Positions 51,751-60,413 of a stretch of 64,000 bases of DNA are shown here, piece after piece; within the stretch, counting starts at the first letter, position 1, and each line of letters opens with the position of its first letter. Made by a program: the position numbers and the translations under genes. Source of the stretch: Burkholderia sp. SRS-46 (GTDB taxonomy: Bacteria > Pseudomonadota > Gammaproteobacteria > Burkholderiales > Burkholderiaceae). Under the pieces are notes generated by a model. That model was not told where the DNA came from. It searched no databases and was given only the letters and a program-made list of their open reading frames with translations. Where the stretch lies: NCBI RefSeq assembly GCF_004343775.1, contig NZ_PTXL01000002.1:1116001-1180000 (forward strand), given 5' to 3'.

Positions 51751-53259
51751 ATGACCCAAGTATTCGACTACATCGTCGTTGGCGGCGGCTCGGGCGGCTG
51801 CGTCGTCGCGGGGCGGCTGACCGAGGACCCGGACGTCACCGTCTGCGTGCTCGAGGCCGGCAACCGCGGCGACGGCATGCTCGTCAACGTGCCGACCGGC
51901 GCCGTGGCGATGATGCCGACCCGCATCAACAACTGGGCGTTCGAGACCGTGCCGCAGGCGGGGCTCGGCGGGCGCCGCGGCTACCAGCCGCGCGGCAAGG
52001 CGCTCGGCGGCTCGTCCGCGATCAACGCGATGGTCTACATCCGCGGCCACCGCAGCGACTACGACCACTGGGCCGCGCTCGGCAACGACGGCTGGGCCTA
52101 CGACGACGTGTTGCCGTACTTCCGGCTCAGCGAGCACAACGCGCGCTTCGACGACACGTGGCACGGCCGCGACGGCCCGCTGTGGGTCAGCGACCTGCGC
52201 ACCGGCAACCCGTTCCACGCGCGCTACCTCGAAGCGGCGCGGCAGGCGGGCCTGCCGCTGACCGACGATTTCAACGGCGCGCAGCAGGAAGGCATCGGCC
52301 TCTACCAGGTCACGCAGAAGCATGGTGAGCGCTGGAGCGCCGCGCGCGCCTACCTGCTGCCGCATCTCGGCCGCCGCGACAACCTCGCGGTCGAGACCCA
52401 CGCGCAGGTGCTGCGGATCCTGTTCGACGGCGCGCGCGCGGTGGGCGTCGAGGTACGTCAGCACGGCGAAGTCCGCACGCTGCGCGCACGGCGCGAAGTC
52501 GTGCTGGCCGCGGGCGCGTTCCAGACGCCGCAGCTGCTGATGCTGTCCGGCGTCGGCCCGGCCGCCGAACTCGCGCGGGTCGGCGTCCGCACGCTCGCCG
52601 ATTTGCCCGGCGTCGGCCGCAACCTGCAGGACCACCCCGACTTCATCTTCGGCTACCGCACGCGCAGCGTCGACACGATGGGCGTGTCGGCGGGCGGCGG
52701 CCTGCGCATGCTGCGCGAGATGCTGCGCTTTCGCCGCGAGCGGCGCGGGATGCTGACGTCGAATTTCGCGGAAGGCGGCGGCTTCCTGAAGACGCGCGCC
52801 GAGCTCGACGCGCCGGACATCCAGCTGCATTTCGTCGTCGCGCTCGTCGACGACCATGCGCGCCGCCTTCACCTCGGCCACGGGATGTCGTGCCACGTGT
52901 GCCTGCTGCGCCCGCACAGCCGTGGCGCGGTCACGCTGCAGAGCGCCGATCCGCTCGCCGCGCCGCGCATCGATCCGGCATTCTTCGACGATCCGCGCGA
53001 TCTCGACGACATGGTCGCGGGCTTCAAGCTGACGCGCCGGCTGATGCAGGCGCCCGCGCTCGCCGGCTGGATCACGCGCGACCTGTTCACCGCGGGCGTG
53101 ACGACCGACGACGAGATCCGCGACGTGCTGCGGCAACGCACCGACACCGTGTACCACCCGGTCGGCACCTGCCGGATGGGGCGCGACGCACTCGCGGTCG
53201 TCGATCCGCAGTTGCGCGTGCGCGGGCTGCAGGGCTGCGCATCGTCGATGCGTCGGTGA
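51751..53259 (+). CDS. GMC family alcohol/choline oxidoreductase, 3' end frameshifted
   Basis: A 502-residue FAD-dependent oxidoreductase with VVGGGSGG at the start, GGSSAINAMVYIRG (GMC signature 1) and GAFQTPQLLMLSG (signature 2), and the catalytic-histidine motif YHPVGTCRMG near the end. A one-base loss around 53235 replaces the normal ending by CASSMRR; the lost tail (VDASVMPT, then NTNAPTIAIAE) can be read in the other two frames. That tail carries the second catalytic residue, so the product as written is probably inactive. AlkJ-like alcohol oxidation before the Baeyer-Villiger enzyme is inferred. Confidence 0.85.
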   Translation: MTQVFDYIVVGGGSGGCVVAGRLTEDPDVTVCVLEAGNRGDGMLVNVPTGAVAMMPTRINNWAFETVPQAGLGGRRGYQPRGKALGGSSAINAMVYIRGHRSDYDHWAALGNDGWAYDDVLPYFRLSEHNARFDDTWHGRDGPLWVSDLRTGNPFHARYLEAARQAGLPLTDDFNGAQQEGIGLYQVTQKHGERWSAARAYLLPHLGRRDNLAVETHAQVLRILFDGARAVGVEVRQHGEVRTLRARREVVLAAGAFQTPQLLMLSGVGPAAELARVGVRTLADLPGVGRNLQDHPDFIFGYRTRSVDTMGVSAGGGLRMLREMLRFRRERRGMLTSNFAEGGGFLKTRAELDAPDIQLHFVVALVDDHARRLHLGHGMSCHVCLLRPHSRGAVTLQSADPLAAPRIDPAFFDDPRDLDDMVAGFKLTRRLMQAPALAGWITRDLFTAGVTTDDEIRDVLRQRTDTVYHPVGTCRMGRDALAVVDPQLRVRGLQGCASSMRR

Positions 53260-53443
53260 TGCCGACGCTGATCGGCGCAACACCAACGCGCCGACGATCG
53301 CGATCGCCGAGAGGCGGTCGACCTGATGCGCGGCACGCGCCGCGTGTCGATCCGCACGGATGCCGCTGCCCAGCCCCGGCCGGATCGTCCCAACCCGCCA
53401 TCGCCGCCACCCATCCCGCCCGCCCGACCCGAGGACGCCCGCC

Positions 53444-55889
53444 ATGCGCTCGCCTGATTCCACCGCCCCGACACGCCGCCGCGCCGCTGGCCGCCATCAT
53501 CATCGGCGCGGGCCGCCGGCATCGGCATGGCGATCGCGCTGCGCGCGCCGGCATGCACGACTTCGTGATTCTCGAGCGCGCGCACGACGTCGGCGGCGTG
53601 TGGCGCGACAACAGCTATCCGGGCGCCGCGTGCGACGTGCCCTCGCACCTGTACTCGTTCTCGTTCGAGCCGAACCCGCGCTGGTCGCGCACATTTGCGC
53701 GGCAGCCGGAAATCCACGCGTACCTGCGGCATTGCGCCAGCAAGTACGGGCTCGCGCGGCACCTGCGCTTCGGCGCGGAAGTCGCGCACGCGCGCTACGA
53801 CGAGCCGCAGGCGCTGTGGCGCGTGACGCTCGCGGACGGCACCGAGCTGAGCGCCGCCTTGCTCGTCAGCGGCACGGGGCAATTGAGCCGCCCCGCGCTG
53901 CCGAAACTGCCGGGCATGGAAACGTTCCGGGGCCACGCGTTCCACTCCGCGCACTGGGATCACACGTATCCGCTCGCCGGCAAGCGGGTCGCGGTGGTCG
54001 GCACGGGGGCGTCCGCGATCCAGTTCGTGCCGGCGATTGCCGGCGCCGTGAAGTCGCTGACGGTGTTCCAGCGCTCGCCCGCCTACCTGATGCCGCGCCC
54101 CGACCGCCCGTACCGGCCCTGGGAACAGGCGCTGTTCCGGCGGCTGCCGTGGGCGATGAAGCTGCATCGCGCGGCGATCTACCTGCGCTACGAATCGCGC
54201 GCGATCGCGTTCACGCGCTTCAACGGCCTGATGGACGTCGCGGTCGGCCGGCCGTTCCGCACGCTGCTCGCGCGCCACGTGCCCGACGCGGCGCTGCGCG
54301 CGCGCCTGACGCCCGACTACCCGATCGGCTGCAAGCGCATCCTGCTGTCGAGCGACTACCTGGCGGCGATCAGCCGGCCCAACGTCGAACTGGTCACCCA
54401 AGGCATCCGGCGCGTGACCGAACACGGGATCGAAGCCGCCGACGGCACGCATCATCCGGTCGACGCGATCGTCTACGGCACCGGCTTCGCGGCGACCGAG
54501 TTCCTGTCGCCGATGCGCATCACCGGCCGCAGCGGGCTCGACCTGAACGACGCGTGGCGGCGCGGCGCGCAGGCGTATCTCGGCATGACGGTGCCGGGCT
54601 TCCCGAACTTCTTCATGCTGTACGGCCCGAACACCAACCTCGGCCACAACTCGATCGTCTACATGCTCGAGAGCCAGATCGCGCACGTGATGCGCTGCGT
54701 GCGCGCGATGCGGCAGGCCGGCGCGACCGCGATCGACGTCGACGCGCGCCGCTACCGGCGCTACAACGTGCACGTCCAGCAGCGCCTCGCGGGCTCGGTG
54801 TGGAGCGGCTGCAAGAGCTGGTATGTCGACGAATCCGGCCACAACAGCACCAACTGGCCGGGCTTCACGCTGACGTACCGGTGGCTCGCGCGCCGCTCCG
54901 GGCTCGCCGCGTATCGCTTCTCGACCGCGCTGCCGGGTACGGCAGGACACGCGGGCGGCATCGCCGTCGCCGCGCCGAAGGGCGCGCTGGAAGCGCTCAA
55001 CGCGGGGTTCCTGCGCGGCTTCCTGCGCGTCGGCTTCCGCTCGCTGATCGGGCCGCCGTTCGGCGTCGGCGTGCAGCGGCGCGTCGTCGGGCTGCTGGCG
55101 CCGCTGATGCCCGGCGTCGGCGGGATGATCCGCTATCGCACGCAGGCGGGCGGCGTGCCGGCCGAGGTCGTCGCGCCGAAACGCGGCGACAGCGGCGGCG
55201 CGATCCTCTATCTGCACGGCGGCGCGTTCTGCCTCGGCGGGCCCGGCACGCACCGCGGCGTGACGACGCGGCTCGCCGACGAATCGGGCCTGGCGGTCTG
55301 GACGCCCGACTACCGGCTCGCGCCCGAGCATCCGCACCCGGCCGCGCTCGACGACGCGCTCGCCGCCTATGCCGCGCTGCGCGCGCAGGGGCATGCGCCG
55401 CAACGCATCGTCGTGGCCGGCGATTCGGCGGGCGGCGCACTCGCGCTGGCGCTGGCGATCGCATTGCGCGAGCGCGGCGAGCCCGCGCCGGCCGGGCTGC
55501 TGCTGATCTCGCCCGTCACCGACGCGGCGCTCGGCGGCGAGACGCTCGCGTCACGGCGCGGCGACGACCCGATGATCCGGCGCGGCTGGCTCGAACAGGG
55601 GCTGCGCTGGTATCACGGCGCCGCTGCGGCCACGGCGCGCGGCCCGCTCGACACCGACCTGCGCGGCCTGCCGCCGATGCTGATCCAGGCCGGCGACCAG
55701 GAAGTGCTGCTGTCGGATGCGGTGCGGCTCGCGGATCACGCGCTCGCGTGCGGCGTGCCGTGTCGGCTCGAAGTGCACGCGGCGCGCTGGCACGTGTTCC
55801 ATCTGCAGTCGTTCTACCTGCGTTCGGCGCGGGAGGCGTTGCGCACGCTCGCGGGGTTCGCGCGGGAACGGGTGGCGGTGACGGCGTGA
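53444..55889 (+). CDS. Baeyer-Villiger monooxygenase-esterase fusion (5' end frameshifted)
   Basis: ATG at 53444 (GAGGACGCCCGCC before it) opens the expected N-terminus, but indels near 53485, 53513 and 53545 scramble the first FAD motif (IIIGAG, then AGIGMAIAL in another frame). From 53553 the frame is intact for 778 residues. The Baeyer-Villiger fingerprint FRGHAFHSAHWD lies near 53924-53959, VVGTGASAIQ follows, and after about 490 residues a hormone-sensitive-lipase-type hydrolase begins with HGGAF (about 55214), GDSAGG (about 55418), D and H in WHVFH. One chain would make and cleave an ester from a ketone. Fused forms are uncommon as far as I know. Confidence 0.8.
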
Positions 55890-56010
55890 CCGGCCGGCGG
55901 CCGCGTTGGCCGTCCGGCCAATAGCAGACAGTCCGTAGTGGATGAAAGAATCAACCTCGTCCGGTTAGTGGGTTTCAACAGGGTTTCATCGTTGGAAACC
56001 CGGCACGAAA

Positions 56011-56049
56011 GGCGCTGCATGCCACCCGGCTGCAGCGCCTTTTGCTTTG
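56011..56049 (+). terminator. Intrinsic terminator after the monooxygenase-esterase gene
   Basis: GGCGCTGCA (56011-56019) pairs perfectly with TGCAGCGCC (56031-56039) and is followed by TTTTGCTTT. It lies 121 bases past the stop of the fusion gene and before the toxin gene. A second hairpin, GGGTTTC/GAAACCC (55981-56001), lies just upstream. Confidence 0.75.
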
Positions 56050-56118
56050 CAAGCGAGTCGCCCCGGCGAGCCTCAAGGTTCGCCTCTTTCATGTCCTTTT
56101 TGTAACTTATAAGCTACA

Positions 56119-56451
56119 ATGCTGCCTGACATCGAGCTGCTTCGCTATCGATGCGACGACGGTCGCGAACCCTTTACCGAATGGCTGCTCGCCGTGCGCG
56201 ACAAGGTCGCGCAGGCACGGATCCGCGTTCGCCTGCGCCAGGTGCACATGGGCCATTTCGGCGACTGCAAGCCGGTCGGCGAAGGGTTGATCGAACTGCG
56301 AATTCAAGTCGGCGCCGGCTACCGCGTGTACTGCGGCCGGCACGGCACGGCGGTGGTCCTGCTGCTCACCGGCGGCGACAAGGGCAGCCAGGCGGCCGAC
56401 ATCGAGTACGCGAAGGCAATCTGGACGGAATGGAAACGGAGGCAGGCATGA
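56119..56451 (+). CDS. RelE/ParE-superfamily toxin (HigB/DUF891-like)
   Basis: A 110-residue addiction-module killer protein: REPFTEWLLAVRDKVAQARI and YRVYCGRHG match the family, with IRIRL-type basic helix and a C-terminal YAKAIWTEWKRR. It is probably a ribosome-dependent mRNA interferase. The start has no strong ribosome site but a T/A-rich promoter-like stretch (TTTTTGTAACTTATAAGC) lies just before it. The gene order is toxin then antitoxin, as in higBA, with an ATGA overlap. Confidence 0.88.
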   Translation: MLPDIELLRYRCDDGREPFTEWLLAVRDKVAQARIRVRLRQVHMGHFGDCKPVGEGLIELRIQVGAGYRVYCGRHGTAVVLLLTGGDKGSQAADIEYAKAIWTEWKRRQA

Positions 56452-56777
56452 GCCCACTCAAAGGCGCGGTATCGCACCACGACGCCGAACTCGCGGAACT
56501 GCGCGCCGACCGCGAACTGGCGGTCGAATACCTGAAGGCGGCGATTGCATCGCTCGACGATCCGGACAACCGCGCGGCCGGCCTGCTCGCGCTGCGCACC
56601 GTCGCGGAAGCCTACGGCGGCCTCGGCGCGGTCGCGGCGCAAGCCGGCCTCAGCCGCGAGGCGCTCTACCGCGCGCTGTCGCCCAACGGCAACCCGACTC
56701 TGAAAACCCTGATCGCGGTGCTCAAGACCGTCGGCCTGCGCCTGACCGTCGAACCGGAGCCGGGCGCGCACGCGTGA
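56448..56777 (+). CDS. Antitoxin of HigA/HI1420 type, helix-turn-helix
   Basis: A 109-residue antidote protein. VEYLKAAIASLDDPDNRAAG opens the family, and YGGLGAVAAQAGLSREALYRAL is the DNA-binding helix-turn-helix (quoted GAVAAQAGLSREALYRAL). It overlaps the toxin stop by ATGA, neutralises the toxin and usually represses the operon. It ends 13 bases before the convergent DedA-PAP2 gene. Confidence 0.88.
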   Translation: MSPLKGAVSHHDAELAELRADRELAVEYLKAAIASLDDPDNRAAGLLALRTVAEAYGGLGAVAAQAGLSREALYRALSPNGNPTLKTLIAVLKTVGLRLTVEPEPGAHA

Positions 56778-56790
56778 GCGCCGCGCGCGT

Positions 56791-58812
56791 TCACGGTTCC
56801 ACCATCCACACCAGCAGCACGTCCGGCGGCACCGACGGCGTATCGGCCGGCGGATGCACGATCGTCGCGTCGACCGCGAGCGCCTGCGCGATGTCCTGCG
56901 CGCGCTCGATCGTCGCGGTGCGCACGATCGTCATCAGCCCGGCCGGGCGGTGCAGCGTCTCGCGATACAGCGCGCCGTACCACAGCGCCCGCGTGCCCTG
57001 CGCATCCTGCAGCACATACGGATAGCGCCACAGCCGCAGCACCAGCCGGCTGTCCGGCCGGGCGGGATCGACGCGCACGAACACGCGCCGCGTGTTCACG
57101 CCCTGCGAATAGCGCGGCAGCACCGGCAGCGCGTCGGCCGGCGCCTGCGGCAGCAGCCAGCGCAGCGCGGCCTGCAGCGACCACGGTGTCGCGCGCTGCC
57201 ATCCGGCCCGCACGAGATGCCGGGCGAGTACGTCGGAGGCGACGCACCACTGCAGCGGCAGGAATTCCTCGCGGTCGCCGCTGATCTCGGTGCGCCGCGC
57301 CGGCACATGCTGCCAGCCGCCGCGCATCCACTGGTCGACCGTCATCGCAACCACCCGGGCGTGCGCGCGCTGGTCCCGGTCGGCCTGCCACGCGGCCGGC
57401 ACCGTCCAGACGCCCGCCGTCGCCAGCACCACGACCACCGCGACGAGCGCGCCGCGCGGCTGCACTTCGTCGTGCACGCGCCCGTACGCATACGCGCCGG
57501 CCAGCAGCGCGAACCACGCCAGCCCGAGGCTCCAGCCGCCGAGCAACCCCGACAGCCACGTGTCGCCCAAGTACAGCCGCGCGAAGCCGCCGAGCACGAT
57601 CCACAGCACGATCGCGGTCACCACGCCACTGCGCCACAGCGCGGCGCGGCCGCGCGTCAGCACCCAGCCCATGAAGCTGCCCGCGAGGATCCCGAACGCC
57701 GCGTCGGCGTCCGGCAGCGGCACGTGCGGGCTGCCGGGCGCGAGGCTCTCGGGCGTCGCGCCGGTCGATCCGGCGCCGAACGCCGGCACCATCACGACGG
57801 CGACGCCGACCGTCGCGATCCACCACGCGGCCGTCAGCCAGCAGCGGTGGATCATCAGCCACACGAGGAACGCGGCCGCAACGATCAGCCCGACGTCGCG
57901 GCCGTTGAGCACCGCGACCGCGCGCATCGCGGCGTCGACGGGCGGCGTGCGCAGGTTCACCAGGAATCCGTACAGCGCGGTGTCCGCGCGCATCAGCGGA
58001 TCATTCGCGACGATGTCCTGCACGATCCCGGCGAACAGCCAGACGCTGCCGACGAACAGCAGCGCAAGCACCGGGATCGCGCCGGGCAACCGGCGCACGC
58101 GCGCGGTGAGCCCGCGCAGCCGGGCGGCCAGCCCCGGCCAGCGATGTGCGAGCGCGAGCGCGTGCAGCGCGGCCGGCACGGCGCGGCGCAGCAGCGGCAC
58201 GCCGCGCCGCAGCGCGATGCGCACGCCGAACCATACGGCCGCGACCAGCGCCGCCACGACCAGCAGGATCGCGGCGACCCGCGTGCTGACCGCTTCGGCG
58301 AGCGCGGCCGACGCGCCGAACGCGATGCCCGGCGCGACGTGCAGCGGCGCCCACACGAGCGCCGACCCGACGTTCACCGGATAGAACGACCGGCGCGGCA
58401 GCGACGCGCAGCCGACGACCACCGGCACGACCGCGCGCACCGGGGCAAGAAAACGTGCGAGCACGATGCTCTTCATGCCGTGGCGCAGCACGAACTGCTC
58501 GCCGCGCTCGTACGCGTCCGCGTGCCCGAGCCGCGTCCACCAGTTCCGGACCTGGCTGCGATAGCGGCGGCCGAGCTCATAGCTGACGCCGTCGCCGACC
58601 ACCGCGCCGGCCACCGCCACACCGATCGTCGCCCAGCCGTCGAGCGCGCCCGCGCCGATCAGCGCGCCGGCCGCGAACATCACCGCGCCGGCCGGCACGA
58701 CCGTGCCGACCAGGGCGATCGCCTCCGCGCACGCGGTTGCGAACACGACGACGAGCACGAGCGCCGGATGCGCGCCGACGGCCGCGAGCCACGCATGGAT
58801 CGTTTCGCTCAT
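56791..58812 (-). CDS. DedA-PAP2-LssY fusion membrane protein with degenerate PAP2 site
   Basis: A 673-residue inner-membrane protein. Residues 1-200 are a DedA domain (ARFLAPVRAVVPVVVG near 119-134), 245-440 a six-helix PAP2-type domain and 480-660 an LssY C-terminal domain (RTEISGDREE, LVRAGWQ). In the PAP2 part the PSGH site reads PLPDADAAFG (365-374) and the SRxxxxxHxxxD site reads ARLYLGDTWLSGLLGG (411-426), so both catalytic histidines are missing. Lipid or undecaprenyl-phosphate flipping by DedA is a family-level idea; phosphatase activity is unlikely. Confidence 0.88.
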   Translation of the reverse strand: MSETIHAWLAAVGAHPALVLVVVFATACAEAIALVGTVVPAGAVMFAAGALIGAGALDGWATIGVAVAGAVVGDGVSYELGRRYRSQVRNWWTRLGHADAYERGEQFVLRHGMKSIVLARFLAPVRAVVPVVVGCASLPRRSFYPVNVGSALVWAPLHVAPGIAFGASAALAEAVSTRVAAILLVVAALVAAVWFGVRIALRRGVPLLRRAVPAALHALALAHRWPGLAARLRGLTARVRRLPGAIPVLALLFVGSVWLFAGIVQDIVANDPLMRADTALYGFLVNLRTPPVDAAMRAVAVLNGRDVGLIVAAAFLVWLMIHRCWLTAAWWIATVGVAVVMVPAFGAGSTGATPESLAPGSPHVPLPDADAAFGILAGSFMGWVLTRGRAALWRSGVVTAIVLWIVLGGFARLYLGDTWLSGLLGGWSLGLAWFALLAGAYAYGRVHDEVQPRGALVAVVVVLATAGVWTVPAAWQADRDQRAHARVVAMTVDQWMRGGWQHVPARRTEISGDREEFLPLQWCVASDVLARHLVRAGWQRATPWSLQAALRWLLPQAPADALPVLPRYSQGVNTRRVFVRVDPARPDSRLVLRLWRYPYVLQDAQGTRALWYGALYRETLHRPAGLMTIVRTATIERAQDIAQALAVDATIVHPPADTPSVPPDVLLVWMVEP

Positions 58813-58920
58813 CGGGAGGCCTGTCGAACGGCAGCCCCGCGCCGGCGCGGCGGGGCGTATGCCGGCATTGCGGCTGTCCGGCTCATGAGAATGTGCATGC
58901 GGTCGCGCCGAGCCTGCGCG

Positions 58921-59373
58921 TCAATCGATCTCGTGCCGCCGCGCGTCCGCCTCGAGCGGCGCGGCGTCGTAGCCGACCGTCGCGATCTCGTGCAGATAGC
59001 GCGCGAGAAACGCGCCGATCGACCCGGCCGCTTCGTACTGGTGGACGTGGCGAAACTCATGGGTCAGGAGCCGGCGCGTCACGTGGCCGTGCAGCACGAA
59101 CACCGCATGGCCGAGCGTGAGGCCGATCGTGCCGGGCGTCAGCAGCCCGGCATCGCGCGCGAGTGCCGCGAGCGCCGGCTCGTCCGGAAACGGCAGTTGC
59201 GCGGCGCTCACCACGCGAATCCGCTCCGGCTGCGCGACGCCGACCGCGCGCGCGTCGTCGGCGAGCGCCGGCGTCAGCGGTTCGCCCTGCGCGAGCCCGC
59301 GGGCCCCTTGCGCTTGCGCCCACGCGACCGCGGCGGGCAGTGCGTCCGGCAGGATGGCGGCGAGATCGATCAT
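58921..59373 (-). CDS. Small HExxH-motif protein
   Basis: A 150-residue soluble protein; GAGGAGAGCC precedes ATG at 59373. HEFRH at 105-109 matches the zinc-peptidase HExxH motif and E141 in LEADA is a candidate third ligand, as in minigluzincins or toxin-like metalloprotease domains. No signal peptide is present. I do not recognise a characterised homologue, so peptidase activity is only suggested. It is divergent from the two-component operon. Confidence 0.78.
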   Translation of the reverse strand: MIDLAAILPDALPAAVAWAQAQGARGLAQGEPLTPALADDARAVGVAQPERIRVVSAAQLPFPDEPALAALARDAGLLTPGTIGLTLGHAVFVLHGHVTRRLLTHEFRHVHQYEAAGSIGAFLARYLHEIATVGYDAAPLEADARRHEID

Positions 59374-59765
59374 CGATGGCTCTCCTCGAATGGTGGGGTT
59401 CGGCGTCGAACCCAGTGTAGCCCCGAACCGGGAAACGCCGCCGGCCGGCACGTGCGCGCGCGGCGCAATTCAGGGCGCGAGCAGCGCCGTGTCGGCGGGC
59501 CATTCACGTCATTTCGTCTGATCAATTGGCCGCCGTCGCGCGCCGGATCGCACGTTCGTCTGATTAATTCGTACCGGTATCGATTTCACCTGCCGCGTCG
59601 CAGAAAATTTCGCCAACGTTTGCCGTTTTGCGGTCAGGCGGAATATATTGGTCGGATGAACGGCCGGCGTGCCGACGTTGCGCGCTCCGGCCATACGGGG
59701 AAACCGTCTCCACGACACCCGCGCCATCGCGCGCCGAAGCGTCATCCCGCCAAGAGGACCGCTCC
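59374..59765. other. Divergent regulatory region before the two-component genes
   Basis: No gene is seen in these 392 bases. The half from 59510 to 59670 is AT-richer and contains a 15-bp direct repeat (annotated separately). GAGGACCGCTCC before 59766 is the response-regulator ribosome site. Confidence 0.55.
59513..59569. repeat. 15-bp direct repeat, operator candidate
   Basis: TTCGTCTGATCAATT (59513-59527) recurs as TTCGTCTGATTAATT (59555-59569), 14 of 15 bases alike, with starts 42 bases apart, which is four helical turns. The same helical face and the place upstream of a response regulator gene suggest cooperative binding sites, perhaps for autoregulation. Confidence 0.5.
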
Positions 59766-60413
59766 ATGATCAAGGTGATTCTGGCCGACGACCACGCAGT
59801 CATGCGAGACGGACTGCGTCACATACTCGAGACAGCCGGCGGCTTCGAAATCGTCGGCGAAGCGAGCGACGGGGCGACCACGCTCGCGCTGGCCGAGCAC
59901 CGCGCGGCCGACGTGTTGCTGCTCGACCTGTCGATGCCCGCGCCGACCGGCATCGAACTCATCCGGATGATCAAGACCCACGCGCCCACACTGCGCACGC
60001 TCGTGCTCACGATGCATGCGGAGGAGCAATATGCGGCGCGCGCGTTCAAGGCCGGCGCGACCGGCTACCTGACGAAGGACAGCGCGACCACCGAACTGGT
60101 CGCGGCGGTCGCCAAGGTGGCGGCGGGCGGCGTCTACGTGAGCCCGTCGGCCGCGGAGAGCCTCGCGCGCACCCTGCACGCGCCGGTCGAGACGCTGCCG
60201 CACGAGCGGCTGTCCACGCGCGAGTTCGACGTGATGCGCCGCATCGTCGCCGGGCACACCGTCACGGAGATCGCGAGCGCGCTCGGCCTGAGCGCCAAGA
60301 CCGTCAGCACCTACAAGATGCGCATTCTCGAGAAGATGGACCTGCCGCACGACGCGGCGCTGATCCGCTACGCGGTGCGCCACGGCCTCGGCATCGACCT
60401 GGACGACGCATGA
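59766..60413 (+). CDS. NarL-family response regulator
   Basis: A 215-residue regulator with receiver residues D8-D9, D54 (LLLDLSMP), T/S in LTMHAEE and K104 in LTKDSAT. A LuxR-type helix-turn-helix follows at about 150-205 (LSTREFDVMRRIVAGHTVTE, in part). It overlaps the kinase gene by ATGA. The start at 59766 is preferred over an upstream ATG because of its ribosome site. It is part of a NarXL-like pair; target genes are not known. Confidence 0.92.
   Translation: MIKVILADDHAVMRDGLRHILETAGGFEIVGEASDGATTLALAEHRAADVLLLDLSMPAPTGIELIRMIKTHAPTLRTLVLTMHAEEQYAARAFKAGATGYLTKDSATTELVAAVAKVAAGGVYVSPSAAESLARTLHAPVETLPHERLSTREFDVMRRIVAGHTVTEIASALGLSAKTVSTYKMRILEKMDLPHDAALIRYAVRHGLGIDLDDA

Noticed and set aside
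52869-55403. 844-residue leftward frame opposite the monooxygenase-esterase gene
   Set aside because: Its Arg/Val/Ala-rich composition has no recognisable motif, and the opposite strand shows complete enzyme motifs.
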